Source: Chromatiaceae bacterium (lineage in GTDB: Bacteria; Pseudomonadota; Gammaproteobacteria; Chromatiales; Chromatiaceae). Taken from it: a stretch of 64,000 nucleotides of DNA. The notes under the pieces are model-generated. The model made no database searches and had not been told where the DNA came from. It worked only from the letters and a program-made list of their open reading frames with translations. Made by a program: the position numbers and the translations under genes. The stretch covers positions 1,116,001-1,180,000 of the forward strand of contig JACKMT010000001.1 in NCBI GenBank assembly GCA_024235255.1. Reading direction: 5' to 3'. Below, one piece after another: positions 54,540-63,894 of the stretch (its first letter is position 1; each line of letters begins with the position of its first letter).

Positions 54540-54970
54540 TGACGCAAGTGGACTTCTATGTGCTGGAGGAAAGGGCGACGGGCGATCGCTTTACACTGGC
54601 CTGCCGGCTGGTGGAGAAGGCCTGGAAACAGGGGCGACGGGTCTATCTGCACACCGGCTCCGAAGCTGAGTCCCTGCACATGGACAGACTGCTATGGATC
54701 TATCGCGAGGGGAGTTTTCTGCCCCATGGGCTGGTGAAAAACGCTGACCCGGCGCTAAACCCGGTCCTGATCGGAAACGGCAACAATGCCGGTGACGAGC
54801 ACGACGTATTGGTTAATCTTGCCAGCGAAGTGCCCGGTTTTTTTAGTCGATTTGAGCGTGTCGTGGAACCGTTGGACAGCAATACCGATGTTCGCACCGC
54901 CGGCCGCACGCGGTTTCGTTTCTACCGCGACCGAGGCTACCCGCTAAACAGCCATACCATTCAAAAATGA
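54539..54970 (+). CDS. holC: DNA polymerase III chi subunit HolC
   Basis: 143 residues. VDFYVLEERATGDRFTLACR and LVEKAWKQGRRVYLHTGS, LLWIYREGSFLPHG are the chi-family blocks. It couples the clamp loader to SSB. The pepA-holC pair is conserved; valS, normally next, is not found here. It overlaps the following gene by 4 bp. Confidence 0.9.
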   Translation: MTQVDFYVLEERATGDRFTLACRLVEKAWKQGRRVYLHTGSEAESLHMDRLLWIYREGSFLPHGLVKNADPALNPVLIGNGNNAGDEHDVLVNLASEVPGFFSRFERVVEPLDSNTDVRTAGRTRFRFYRDRGYPLNSHTIQK

Positions 54971-55359
54971 AAAAGAACAAGCAGCCCGAAGATAGTTTTG
55001 ACAATGGTGAAAATTTCCCGGTCGATGCGCTGGGCATCCCGATTCTGGTCAACGTAGTGGAGTCCGCAGAAATACCCGACTTGGCTCAAGTACCGGATAA
55101 TATGGTAAAAAATGGTGAAAAAGAGACCGAACCACTCAAAACCAAAGCTGCTGCAGAGATGGAGAGTTCAAGCGATTCAACCGCTGAGATCCAGCTGGTT
55201 CAGATAACCGAGAAGATCACCAGTCTGGTTACGGACGAGATCATGAAGGCACTGGAGCCCCTGGTTCGAAACAAAGTCAACCTGGCTCTGCAGATGTATG
55301 AGAATGAGCTACTGCAACTGCCGAATGACGGGGGCGATACTGAAGCGGGGATAAACTGA
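54967..55359 (+). CDS. Unknown acidic protein following holC
   Basis: 130 residues. Not recognised with certainty. N-terminus has GIPILVNVVESAEIPDL, a short motif like those in DUF2486-type proteins found beside holC elsewhere; the middle is Glu/Lys-rich and probably disordered; the C-terminal ~60 residues form an amphipathic helix (IQLVQITEKITSLVTDEIMK). It overlaps holC (ATGA), so it is likely co-translated. Confidence 0.65.
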   Translation: MKKNKQPEDSFDNGENFPVDALGIPILVNVVESAEIPDLAQVPDNMVKNGEKETEPLKTKAAAEMESSSDSTAEIQLVQITEKITSLVTDEIMKALEPLVRNKVNLALQMYENELLQLPNDGGDTEAGIN

Positions 55360-55476
55360 TCGGCTGTATGATCTATTCACCGGCCCAGTCCACACCGATT
55401 TACAACTCCATACGCTCCCGCGCCAGCTGCAGGAAATTCAACCTGTTTCAGTCAATAGGCACTGCAACTTATCTAG

Positions 55477-55510
55477 CGTCGTCATTCCGGCGAACGCCGG
55501 GATGACGACG
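55477..55510. repeat. Palindromic hairpin CGTCGTCATTCC...GGGATGACGACG
   Basis: Arms CGTCGTCATTCCGGCG and CGCCGGGATGACGACG pair around AA, a widespread REP-type palindrome. It lies between two convergent genes and may stop both transcripts. Only one copy was seen in the window. Confidence 0.7.
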
Positions 55511-55536
55511 AAAAACAAGCTCCCGCCAGAGGTGCT

Positions 55537-55920
55537 TCAGTCATTCAGCAGATCAGTCAAGGCACGGAACAGGTCCGTCTCCGTCAACACACCCGACACA
55601 TGTTTGTCATCGCCGATCACCGGCAGGCAGCCTATCCGGTTTTCATGCATCAGTTTCACGGCCGAAGAGAGAGTGGCATCCGCGGAAATTGTGAATACCG
55701 GCGTGTGCATGACCTCGGAAATTTCCGTAGGCGCCTCCTTGAAAACGCGTGCAGCCAGCTGCAGATCCCGCCGGGTTACAATGCCAACCACCTGATTCTC
55801 GCCGTCAACCACCGGCAGGTGGTGCATATTCTTTTTTTCCATTATCTCGAAGGCAATATCATAATTGTCATCTTTGTGCACGGTAACGGGTGCCGAACTC
55901 ATATAGTTACTTACCAGCAT
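55537..55920 (-). CDS. Two-CBS-domain protein
   Basis: 127 residues made only of two CBS domains (MLVSNYMSSAPVTVHKDDNY; MHTPVFTISADATLSSAVKL) with HHLPVVDGENQVVGIVTRRDL and the matching GCLPVIGDDKHVSGVLTETDL. Such stand-alone pairs sense adenine nucleotides. Convergent with holC-linked genes. Confidence 0.9.
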   Translation of the reverse strand: MLVSNYMSSAPVTVHKDDNYDIAFEIMEKKNMHHLPVVDGENQVVGIVTRRDLQLAARVFKEAPTEISEVMHTPVFTISADATLSSAVKLMHENRIGCLPVIGDDKHVSGVLTETDLFRALTDLLND

Positions 55921-56078
55921 TGCTAAACTCCTTCTGCCTCGATTGGGGTGAATCCCACCTCATTGATATTGATTTTGATTATACGGGTTCCAATTACACA
56001 CGAAAAGCAGGGACTGAGTAAAAAATATTTTTTTCCCGGCGTAATAATTACGTAACACAACATGTTATGAACTTTTGC

Positions 56079-58343
56079 CTAAACCTCGACCTCGGCACGG
56101 TCAACCCGCTGAAAGCCTCTTGGCAGCTTGTTTCCGCGGCGTCCCCGCTCCCCCTGATAATGATCCAGATCAGCCGATTTCAATCTCAGAAAACGTCTTC
56201 CCGAGTACACCGCCAGTACCCCTCCCTGCGGCACGGCAGAGAGCGTGACCAGATACTCCTCCCTGGCCGCTACACGCTTAAGCGGAATGCCAATAATCTT
56301 GTTGCCTTTACCCCGGGCGAGCGCCGGTAGCTCAGATACCGTAAACACCAGCATGCGGCCCTCGTTGCTGATCGCCACCAACCGGTCAGATGTGGGGTCG
56401 ATTACCCATGACGGCCGCATCACCTGCGCGCCTGCAGGCAGGCTCAACAGCGCCTTGCCCGCTCGGTTTTTGGTGAGCAGATCTTTGAGCTGCACTAAGA
56501 AACCATAACCCGCGTCCGAGGCCATCAGATACCAACGCTCGGCATCGCCGCCGATTACCGATGTAAAGGTGGCACCTGCCGGGGGGCTGAACCGGCCTGT
56601 CAACGGCTCTCCCTGACTGCGTGCCGAAGGCAGAGTGTGCGCCGGCAGCGAATAGCTGCGACCGCTGGAGTCGAGAAACACAACCGGCTGATTGCTGCGC
56701 AGTCGCACGGCATCCAGATAGTTGTCACCGGCCTTGAAATTGAGACCGGCCGGATCTATCTCGTGGCCCTTGGCCGCGCGCACCCAGCCGCGCTCCGAGA
56801 GCACGACCGTCACCGGTTCGCTTGGAGTCAGTTCGACCTCACCCAGCATTTCGGCTGCCGGACGCTCCATTATCGGCGAGCGGCGTGCATCGCCATATTT
56901 CTCTGCGTCAGCCTCGATCTCCCGGCGGATAAGGGTCCGCATGCGCTGCTTCGAGGCCAGCAATTTCTCCAGACGGCTGCGCTCATCCGCCAGCTCCGCC
57001 TGCTCACCCCGAATCTTCATCTCCTCCAGCCGCGCCAGCTGCCTCAGCTTCGTATCCAGGACATATTCAGCCTGAACCTCGCTCAGGCTAAAACGCGCGA
57101 TCAGCACCGGCTTGGGTTCATCCTCGCTGCGAATAATCCGGATCACCTCATCGATATTGAGGAACGCGATCAGCAAGCCTTCCAACAAGTGCAGCCGATC
57201 ACGCACCTTCTCCAACCGGTTCTCCAGACGCCGGCGCACGGTTTCGTAGCGAAAATGCAGCCACTCTTCGAGCAGGTCGCGCAGGTTTTTAACCTGAGGC
57301 CGGCCATTGAGGCCGATCACGTTCATATTCACGCGGTAACTGCGTTCAAGATCGGTTGAGGCAAACAGATGGGACATCATCCGCTCCACGTCGACCCGGT
57401 TGGAGCGGGGTATGATCACCAGTCGGGTCGGGTTCTCATGATCGGATTCGTCCCGCAGATCCTCCACCATGGGCAGCTTCTTGGCCTGCATTTGAGCAGC
57501 GATCTGCTCTAGTATCTTTGCCCCGGAAACCTGATACGGCAGCGCGGTGATAACAATGTCACCCTGTTCGCGTTCATAACTGGCTCGCATGCGAACGCTG
57601 CCGGTGCCGGTAAGATAGTTTCTCTGCAGCTCTTCGAGCGGTGTGACGATCTCCGCCTCTGTGGGGTAGTCCGGTCCCGGCAGGTGTTGGCACAGCTGCT
57701 CAACCGTGCTGTCGGGATGCTCCAGCAGATGGATGCAGGCGGCGGCAACCTCGCGCAGATTGTGCGGCGGCACGTCGGTCGCCATGCCTACGGCAATACC
57801 CGTGGTACCGTTGAGCAGCAGATTAGGCAGGCGCGCCGGCAACACCACCGGCTCGTTCAGACTGCCGTCAAAATTGGGCGTCCAATCGACGGTTCCCTGC
57901 CCCAGTTCCGACAGCAGCAACTGCGCATAAGGAGTCAGCCGCGCTTCGGTATAACGCATGGCGGCAAAAGATTTCGGATCGTCCGGGGATCCCCAGTTGC
58001 CCTGGCCGTCGATCAGAGGATAGCGGTAGGAGAACGACTGCGCCATCAGCACCATGGCTTCATAGCAGGCAGTGTCGCCGTGCGGATGAAACTTGCCGAG
58101 CACATCGCCCACCGTGCGTGCGGATTTTTTATGTTTCGATGCGGCGGAGAGTCCCAGCTCAGACATAGCGTAAATAATCCGGCGCTGTACCGGTTTGAGC
58201 CCGTCGCCGAGATGTGGCAGCGCGCGGTCGAGAATAACGTACATGGAGTAGTCCAGATACGCTTTCTCGGTAAAGTGCTTCATTGGCATCTGCTCGATGC
58301 CATCCAGACTCCGGTCGATTTCGTCTGACATTTGCTTGCTCAA
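56079..58343 (-). CDS. parC: DNA topoisomerase IV subunit A (ParC)
   Basis: 754 residues. Breakage-reunion domain with QRRIIYAMSELGLS, HPHGDTACYEAMV (Thr at the position of E. coli Ser80, a usual wild variant in this group), catalytic Tyr in MRYTEARLTPYAQ (~residue 124), then the C-terminal pinwheel. Decatenates daughter chromosomes with ParE. It follows a CNP1-like gene after 0 bp and parE lies beyond. Confidence 0.95.
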   Translation of the reverse strand: MSKQMSDEIDRSLDGIEQMPMKHFTEKAYLDYSMYVILDRALPHLGDGLKPVQRRIIYAMSELGLSAASKHKKSARTVGDVLGKFHPHGDTACYEAMVLMAQSFSYRYPLIDGQGNWGSPDDPKSFAAMRYTEARLTPYAQLLLSELGQGTVDWTPNFDGSLNEPVVLPARLPNLLLNGTTGIAVGMATDVPPHNLREVAAACIHLLEHPDSTVEQLCQHLPGPDYPTEAEIVTPLEELQRNYLTGTGSVRMRASYEREQGDIVITALPYQVSGAKILEQIAAQMQAKKLPMVEDLRDESDHENPTRLVIIPRSNRVDVERMMSHLFASTDLERSYRVNMNVIGLNGRPQVKNLRDLLEEWLHFRYETVRRRLENRLEKVRDRLHLLEGLLIAFLNIDEVIRIIRSEDEPKPVLIARFSLSEVQAEYVLDTKLRQLARLEEMKIRGEQAELADERSRLEKLLASKQRMRTLIRREIEADAEKYGDARRSPIMERPAAEMLGEVELTPSEPVTVVLSERGWVRAAKGHEIDPAGLNFKAGDNYLDAVRLRSNQPVVFLDSSGRSYSLPAHTLPSARSQGEPLTGRFSPPAGATFTSVIGGDAERWYLMASDAGYGFLVQLKDLLTKNRAGKALLSLPAGAQVMRPSWVIDPTSDRLVAISNEGRMLVFTVSELPALARGKGNKIIGIPLKRVAAREEYLVTLSAVPQGGVLAVYSGRRFLRLKSADLDHYQGERGRRGNKLPRGFQRVDRAEVEV

Positions 58344-58904
58344 CTACCGTGCAGCGGGAATAGCCAATCTCTGCAGGATGCCTTCCCGGGTTGTCTTTAC
58401 CGCCAGGTCGTCTTCGACGTAGCAGAAGTATTTTTTCCAGAGATCATGCCGGAACCAATTGTTGCTGGTTTGCGTGATCTCCTTCCACGCCGGTGAGCGC
58501 AGTTGCCGGAATTTTCCCTCAGCGGTACCGAAAGCGAAGGTTTTATAGTCCCGTTCGGTGCAGCGCATGCCTTCGAACATCAGGTTTTCCGACCCGGAGG
58601 GCGAGCGCAGCAGCAAAACATAACGGATCACACCGTCCTCACCTACCGTGAGCGTTTCGGGATCGATGAAAAACTCGAATCGCCTGTCAGACCGGTCGAA
58701 ATCAAGCCTGACCATCTTCTCCTTGTTCGGATAAGCGGGCAGCTCCACGCGCTCTTCCGCCCACTCATACTCTTCGGCATTTTGCGGCACCGCATCGTGC
58801 GGGGCACGGAACGACCACTGCGCTGCGGGAACGGAAAAGGTGCTTGACAACGACAGGGTCAGCAGCAGCTTTACGCTGAAATCAATTAAACTCATCTTTC
58901 TCAT
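58344..58904 (-). CDS. CNP1-like periplasmic protein
   Basis: 186 residues. Signal peptide (LLLTLSLSSTFSVPAAQ) and a CNP1-type domain (RFEFFIDPETLTVGEDGVIR; FEGMRCTERDYKTFAFG; WKKYFCYVEDDLA). Two conserved Cys may form a disulfide. The family is uncharacterised. It sits tightly between parE and parC (4-bp overlap with parE; adjoining parC), so the three are one transcript. Confidence 0.8.
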   Translation of the reverse strand: MRKMSLIDFSVKLLLTLSLSSTFSVPAAQWSFRAPHDAVPQNAEEYEWAEERVELPAYPNKEKMVRLDFDRSDRRFEFFIDPETLTVGEDGVIRYVLLLRSPSGSENLMFEGMRCTERDYKTFAFGTAEGKFRQLRSPAWKEITQTSNNWFRHDLWKKYFCYVEDDLAVKTTREGILQRLAIPAAR

Positions 58905-60787
58905 ACCTCCGCCAGATCCCCCTTTTCCTGTAGCCAGCTTTTACGGTCGGCTGCACGCTTTTTCGCCAGCAGCATATCCAGCATGCTACTGGTGTCGTCA
59001 CCCGGATCAATCGTCAGACGCACCAACCGGCGGGTATCCGGGTGAATCGTCGTTTCGCGCAGTTGTATCGGGTTCATCTCCCCCAGCCCCTTGAAGCGCT
59101 GGACGCTCACCTTGCCCTTCAGCTTCTCTGCAGCGATCCGGTCCAGCACGCCCTGGCGCTCGCTGTCGTCAAGCGCATAGAAAACCTGCTTGCCGGCATC
59201 GATCCGGTAGAGCGGCGGCATGGCCGCATAGACATGCCCCTCCTGCACCAGCTTCCTGAAGTGGCGCACAAACAGCGCACACAGCAGCGTGGCGATATGA
59301 GCACCATCCGAATCGGCGTCAGCCAGAATGCACACTTTATCGAAACGCAGATTGGATAGATCGTCCGAACCCGGCTCTACACCGATGGCGATCGAAATAT
59401 CGTGCACCTCCTGTGAGGCGAGCACCTCCGCGGAATCCACCTCCCAGGTGTTCAGAATTTTTCCGCGCAGCGGCATGATCGCTTGGAATTCGCGGTCACG
59501 CGCCTGTTTGGCGGAACCACCGGCAGAATCGCCCTCTACCAGAAATAGCTCCGACCGGCGCGGGTCGACCGAGCTGCAATCTGCCAGCTTGCCCGGCAAA
59601 GCTGGTCCCTGCGCGACCTTTTTGCGCAGCACCTTGCGTCCGGCGCGCAACCGGAGCTGCGCGGCGGAGAGCGCCATTTCGGCGATCTGCTCGCCTGCTT
59701 CGGTATGTTGATTGAGCCAGAGACTAAAGGTGTCTTTAACCACGCCCGAGACAAAAGCGGCGCACTCTCTGGAAGAGAGACGCTCCTTGGTCTGTCCGGA
59801 AAACTGGGGATCGGCGAGCTTTACCGACAGTACATAGCAACAGCGCCCCCAAACATCGTCGGGCGTCAGTTTCACCCCCCTCGGCAATAGATTGCGGAAT
59901 TCACAGAACTCCCGCACCGCTTCGGTCAGGCCGGTGCGCAGTCCGTTCACGTGGGTGCCTCCCAGCGGGGTTGGAATCAGGTTTACGTAGCTCTCATTGA
60001 CCGCCTCACCCTCTTCAGGCAGCCAGCACACGGCCCAGTCGGCGGCCTCGGTATGGCCCTCCATAGAGCCGATAAACGGCTCCTGCGGAATCTGTGGAAC
60101 TCCCTGCAGCGCGTCCAGCAGATAATCCTTGAGCCCGTCCTGGTAGCACCAGTGGTGCTTTTCTCCGCTGCTCTCATCATCGAAGCGCACCGCCAGGCCG
60201 GGGCAGAGCACCGCCTTGGCACGCAGCACATGCAGCAATTGACGAACCGAAAACTTGTTCGAATCGAAATAGTCCGGATTGGGCCAGAACCTGACAGTGG
60301 TACCGGTGTTGTTGCGCCCGACCTTACCCACCTCCTCCAATTCGGAAATCTTATGGCCGTGCGCAAACGCCATATTGTACTCGCCGCCGTCCCGCTTAAC
60401 CCAAATCTCCAGGTGGCTGGAGAGCGCGTTTACCACCGAGACGCCGACGCCGTGCAGACCGCCGGAGAAGCGATAGTTCTTACCCGAAAACTTCCCACCG
60501 GCATGCAGTTTCGTCAAGATCACCTCGACTCCGGGCACTCCCTGCTGCGGATGGATATCAACCGGCATACCGCGGCCGTCATCCGCGACCTGCAGTGAGC
60601 CGTCCTTGAACAGAACCACCTCCACGAAACTGGCGTATCCGGCAATCGCCTCATCCACGCTATTGTCGATTACCTCCTGTGCCAGGTGGTTGGGACGGCT
60701 GGTGTCGGTATACATGCCCGGTCGCTTGCGAACCGGTTCGAGACCGCTGAGAACTTCGATATCCGAAGCGTTATAGGAACTGCTCAT
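58901..60787 (-). CDS. parE: DNA topoisomerase IV subunit B (ParE)
   Basis: 628 residues. GHKL ATPase (HLAQEVIDNSVDEAIAGYA; GVGVSVVNALSSHL; TVRFWPNPDYF) and TOPRIM (VEGDSAGGSAKQARDREFQA shortened, ILADADSDGAHI). Pairs with ParC downstream. parE and parC flanking a CNP1 gene is a recurrent order in some gammaproteobacteria. Confidence 0.95.
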   Translation of the reverse strand: MSSSYNASDIEVLSGLEPVRKRPGMYTDTSRPNHLAQEVIDNSVDEAIAGYASFVEVVLFKDGSLQVADDGRGMPVDIHPQQGVPGVEVILTKLHAGGKFSGKNYRFSGGLHGVGVSVVNALSSHLEIWVKRDGGEYNMAFAHGHKISELEEVGKVGRNNTGTTVRFWPNPDYFDSNKFSVRQLLHVLRAKAVLCPGLAVRFDDESSGEKHHWCYQDGLKDYLLDALQGVPQIPQEPFIGSMEGHTEAADWAVCWLPEEGEAVNESYVNLIPTPLGGTHVNGLRTGLTEAVREFCEFRNLLPRGVKLTPDDVWGRCCYVLSVKLADPQFSGQTKERLSSRECAAFVSGVVKDTFSLWLNQHTEAGEQIAEMALSAAQLRLRAGRKVLRKKVAQGPALPGKLADCSSVDPRRSELFLVEGDSAGGSAKQARDREFQAIMPLRGKILNTWEVDSAEVLASQEVHDISIAIGVEPGSDDLSNLRFDKVCILADADSDGAHIATLLCALFVRHFRKLVQEGHVYAAMPPLYRIDAGKQVFYALDDSERQGVLDRIAAEKLKGKVSVQRFKGLGEMNPIQLRETTIHPDTRRLVRLTIDPGDDTSSMLDMLLAKKRAADRKSWLQEKGDLAEV

Positions 60788-60980
60788 GGCTAAGATTTTT
60801 TCCAGAGTAAATAGAGAAATTCAAGGGTCTGCATAACCAGGTCGAAGTGTACACTCCCACTCTTTTTGGCGCGAGATGCATGAATCTCTGCAACCGTCTA
60901 AAATATCGTTTGACCGCTGTTGATAACGTGATGTAGGTTAACCATGGACCTTCTATCGGCTGACTTTCAAGAGTATTTCT

Positions 60981-61220
60981 GTGGCAGAAAACGACAATAC
61001 TGCACCACCCTTCGAACAGGCTTTAGCCGAATTGGAAGCGCTGGTGGAGAGCCTGGAACACGGAGAGATGTCCCTTGAGGATTCGCTCAAATCCTTCGAA
61101 CGCGGCGTCGAATTAACCCGCACCTGCCAGCTGTCACTGAAAGCGGCGGAACAGAAAGTCAGGATGCTCTCACAGAAAAACAGCGCTGCGGAGCTCGATC
61201 CATTTGACCGAGATGAGTGA
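60981..61220 (+). CDS. xseB: Exodeoxyribonuclease VII small subunit XseB
   Basis: 79 residues from GTG. PFEQALAELEALVESLEHGE and MSLEDSLKSFERGVELTR match the family. Partner of XseA (not in window). The stop overlaps the ispA start by 8 bp, the standard xseB-ispA arrangement. Confidence 0.93.
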   Translation: MAENDNTAPPFEQALAELEALVESLEHGEMSLEDSLKSFERGVELTRTCQLSLKAAEQKVRMLSQKNSAAELDPFDRDE

Positions 61221-62112
61221 CAGCCGGTTCGAATCCTATCTGGCCGGCTGCCGGACGCGAGTCGAAGCCGCCCTTAACAACTTCCTTCCACTGGAATCGG
61301 TGCAGCCCGAACAGCTGCACGCCGCCATGCGCTACGCGGTGCTTGGCAACGGTAAACGGGTACGGCCGGTGCTGGTCTATGCTGCCGGAGAAGCGCTGTC
61401 GGTAGCCAGCGAAGCGTTGGATGCGCCTGCCAGCGCGGTAGAGCTTATCCACACCTACTCCCTGGTTCACGACGACCTCCCGGCAATGGATAATGACGAT
61501 CTGCGCCGCGGCCGTAAAACCTGCCACCGGGAGTTCGATGAAGCAACCGCAATTCTTGCCGGCGACGCACTGCAGAGTCTGGCTTTCAGAATCCTGACCC
61601 GGAACAAGTCGATGGAAGCAGACGCGGAAACCCGCCTCAGCATGATCGAATCACTGGCGATCGCCAGCGGATCCCGTGGCATGGCAGGCGGACAGGCGCT
61701 TGATCTGGCCGCAACCGGCCGAGAGATCAATCTGACAGAACTGGAAAACATGCATATCCATAAAACGGGCGCCTTGATCCGTGCCAGCGTCACACTGGGA
61801 ACCCTGCAGGCGGTGAATGCCGACCCTGACCATATCCGCGGCCTCGACCACTATTCCAAATGCATCGGCCTGGCGTTCCAGGTAGTAGACGATATCCTGG
61901 ATATCGAAGGCGACACGCAAACCCTGGGTAAAACCAAAGGCAAGGATCAGATCAACAACAAACCCACCTATCCGTCGTTGATGGGACTGGAGGCTTCTCA
62001 CCGTATGGCGAAGCGATTGCACCAGGAAGCACTCGACAGCATCGCCACACTTGACAGCAAGGCCGATCCGCTGCGCTGGCTGGCGGGGTATGTTGTGCAG
62101 AGATCCAGATAA
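61213..62112 (+). CDS. ispA: Farnesyl diphosphate synthase IspA
   Basis: 299 residues from ATG 61213 (an in-frame TTG at 61204 is possible). Head-to-tail prenyltransferase: GNGKRVRPVLVYAAG, first Asp-rich motif DDLPAMDNDD (~residue 90) and second DDILDIEGD (~221). It makes farnesyl diphosphate for quinones and undecaprenol. The dxs gene often found next to ispA is not here; folE2 follows. Confidence 0.94.
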   Translation: MSDSRFESYLAGCRTRVEAALNNFLPLESVQPEQLHAAMRYAVLGNGKRVRPVLVYAAGEALSVASEALDAPASAVELIHTYSLVHDDLPAMDNDDLRRGRKTCHREFDEATAILAGDALQSLAFRILTRNKSMEADAETRLSMIESLAIASGSRGMAGGQALDLAATGREINLTELENMHIHKTGALIRASVTLGTLQAVNADPDHIRGLDHYSKCIGLAFQVVDDILDIEGDTQTLGKTKGKDQINNKPTYPSLMGLEASHRMAKRLHQEALDSIATLDSKADPLRWLAGYVVQRSR

Positions 62113-62347
62113 CGCCAGAGCTCATCAGGCAGTCACTCAAACAGTACCACCCTCTCTCTGCGACCGCCTTCAGCTTGCAACTGCCTGCAATCAAAGCGAT
62201 AATGCCGGGTTCCATCGTTGGCTGACCACTCCGGTCTGCAAAAAACCGGAAAAACTGCCGGGTGTTCCCAATTGAAACTATCCGTTAGTTTGGCCCTCCC
62301 AATGTTGTAGAAAACCATGTCGTTCGCGCGACCTGAGGAGCAGGACA

Positions 62348-63160
62348 TTGACCGAGTGCGCCGAAAAAAGTTGTGAAATTGCCGACGTTCAGAATAGTGC
62401 GGACACCAGACGAATCGCCATCAATAAGGTTGGGATCAAGGATATCCGGCATCCGGTGCGGGTGAAGGACCGCAGCGATGGTGAACAGCACACCATCGCC
62501 ACCTTCAACATGTACGTCAACCTGCCCCACAATTTCAAGGGCACCCACATGTCCCGCTTCGTCGAAATATTGAACAATCATGAGAAGGAGATCAGTGTAA
62601 ACTCCTTCAATGAGATGCTGACCGAGATGGCTGATCGCCTGGAAGCCGAGTCGGGTCACATTGAGATGAAATTTCCTTATTTCATCACCAAAAAGGCGCC
62701 CATCTCCGGCGTTCAGAGCCTGCTGGATTATGAAATTACGCTGACCGGAGAGATCCATAACGGCAAGTCGACGATGTACATCAAAGCGGTCGTGCCGGTC
62801 ACAAGTCTTTGCCCCTGCTCCAAAAAAATCTCCAACCGCGGCGCTCACAACCAGCGCAGCCATGTGACGGTCCAGGTTCGCACCAGCGGATTTGTCTGGA
62901 TCGAGGAGATTATCGAGCTGGTGGAAAAACAGGCCTCCTGCGAACTGTTCGGCCTGCTCAAACGCACAGATGAAAAATATGTCACGGAACGGGCTTACGA
63001 CAATCCGAAATTCGTTGAGGATATGGTGCGCGACGTGGCAGCCGTGCTAAACAAGGACAAGCGTTATAGCGCTTACGTGGTCGAATCGGAAAATTTCGAA
63101 TCGATACACAACCACTCGGCCTATGCGATGATAGAGAGAGACAAGCTCAAGCAGGAGTGA
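62348..63160 (+). CDS. folE2: GTP cyclohydrolase I type B (FolE2)
   Basis: 270 residues from TTG 62348, supported by GAGGAG 7 bp upstream. Family hallmark SLCPCSKKISNRGAHNQRS (metal-binding Cys and catalytic residues) and TDEKYVTERAYDNPKFVEDM. It makes dihydroneopterin triphosphate, the precursor of folate and of queuosine (queE/queC are in the window), with Mn or Fe and not only Zn. Zinc-responsive (Zur) control is common for folE2; no clear site was found. Confidence 0.93.
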   Translation: MTECAEKSCEIADVQNSADTRRIAINKVGIKDIRHPVRVKDRSDGEQHTIATFNMYVNLPHNFKGTHMSRFVEILNNHEKEISVNSFNEMLTEMADRLEAESGHIEMKFPYFITKKAPISGVQSLLDYEITLTGEIHNGKSTMYIKAVVPVTSLCPCSKKISNRGAHNQRSHVTVQVRTSGFVWIEEIIELVEKQASCELFGLLKRTDEKYVTERAYDNPKFVEDMVRDVAAVLNKDKRYSAYVVESENFESIHNHSAYAMIERDKLKQE

Positions 63161-63194
63161 ATTGGAGAGGGTAAAACACCGCCTCTTCGGTGGT

Positions 63195-63860
63195 TCAAGG
63201 TGCGCTGCTCAGAACCAGCACGGACCCCTCCAAGTCCATCTTTACACGCTTGAGAAAACTCATCCCCAACAGTACCTCTCGAGGTGAACTCCCTTTGATC
63301 ACTACAGCTTCCACATTGGTGATCTCTATCTCGCCGACTTGAACCCTTCCCAGCGTTATCTGGTAGGCGTTGGCAAAGCCCGATGCGGTATGCACACCGC
63401 TCTTCTTACCGCTGATCCGGTAGGGTATGCCGAGGCGCTTGGCATGAAGCTCACTCATCGCTACCGAGGTGGCGCCGGTATCGACCAGCATGTCGGTTGA
63501 CCTGCCGTTGATGCTACCGAGCGTAACGAAAGCACCCTGGCTGTTACGCGTGATACGCACTTCGCGCTTCTCCGACTCCGCAAAATTTCCGCCATATGAA
63601 GCGCCCAACTGGTAGTTGTCGCGTCTGCCGTTTACCTCGATCACAGCTCCATGCGGATCAGCGGAAATCAACACAACACCTTCGGGACTGCGCTCCCCGG
63701 CCCGCAAAAAACGCCGTGTTCCGTCAATCTCCACCATTGCCTTGTCGGGGAAAAGCGCCATCACCTTCACCCGTTCAACCGCCCCAACTGCGCTACTGGC
63801 AGCCAGGAGCAACAATGCTGCAGAGAGTACAATCAAGCGAAAAAAATATACGGTAGTCAT
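63195..63860 (-). CDS. Retropepsin-like aspartic protease, periplasmic
   Basis: 221 residues, TIGR02281-type. Signal peptide (LIVLSAALLLLAASSAVGA), an N-terminal ~70-residue domain (VKVMALFPDKAMVEIDGTRR), then a retropepsin-like fold with catalytic DTG in DMLVDTGATSVAMSELHAKR and ILGV-type LLGMSFLKRVKMDL. Convergent with folE2; faces pgpA in the same orientation downstream of it. Confidence 0.85.
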   Translation of the reverse strand: MTTVYFFRLIVLSAALLLLAASSAVGAVERVKVMALFPDKAMVEIDGTRRFLRAGERSPEGVVLISADPHGAVIEVNGRRDNYQLGASYGGNFAESEKREVRITRNSQGAFVTLGSINGRSTDMLVDTGATSVAMSELHAKRLGIPYRISGKKSGVHTASGFANAYQITLGRVQVGEIEITNVEAVVIKGSSPREVLLGMSFLKRVKMDLEGSVLVLSSAP

Positions 63861-63894
63861 TCTATGTCACCCTGTCGACTGAACACCGGCCGGG

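Noticed and set aside
55477..55510. Palindrome as part of a CRISPR or repeat array
   Set aside because: Only a single copy with no spacers; a REP-type hairpin or bidirectional terminator explains it.
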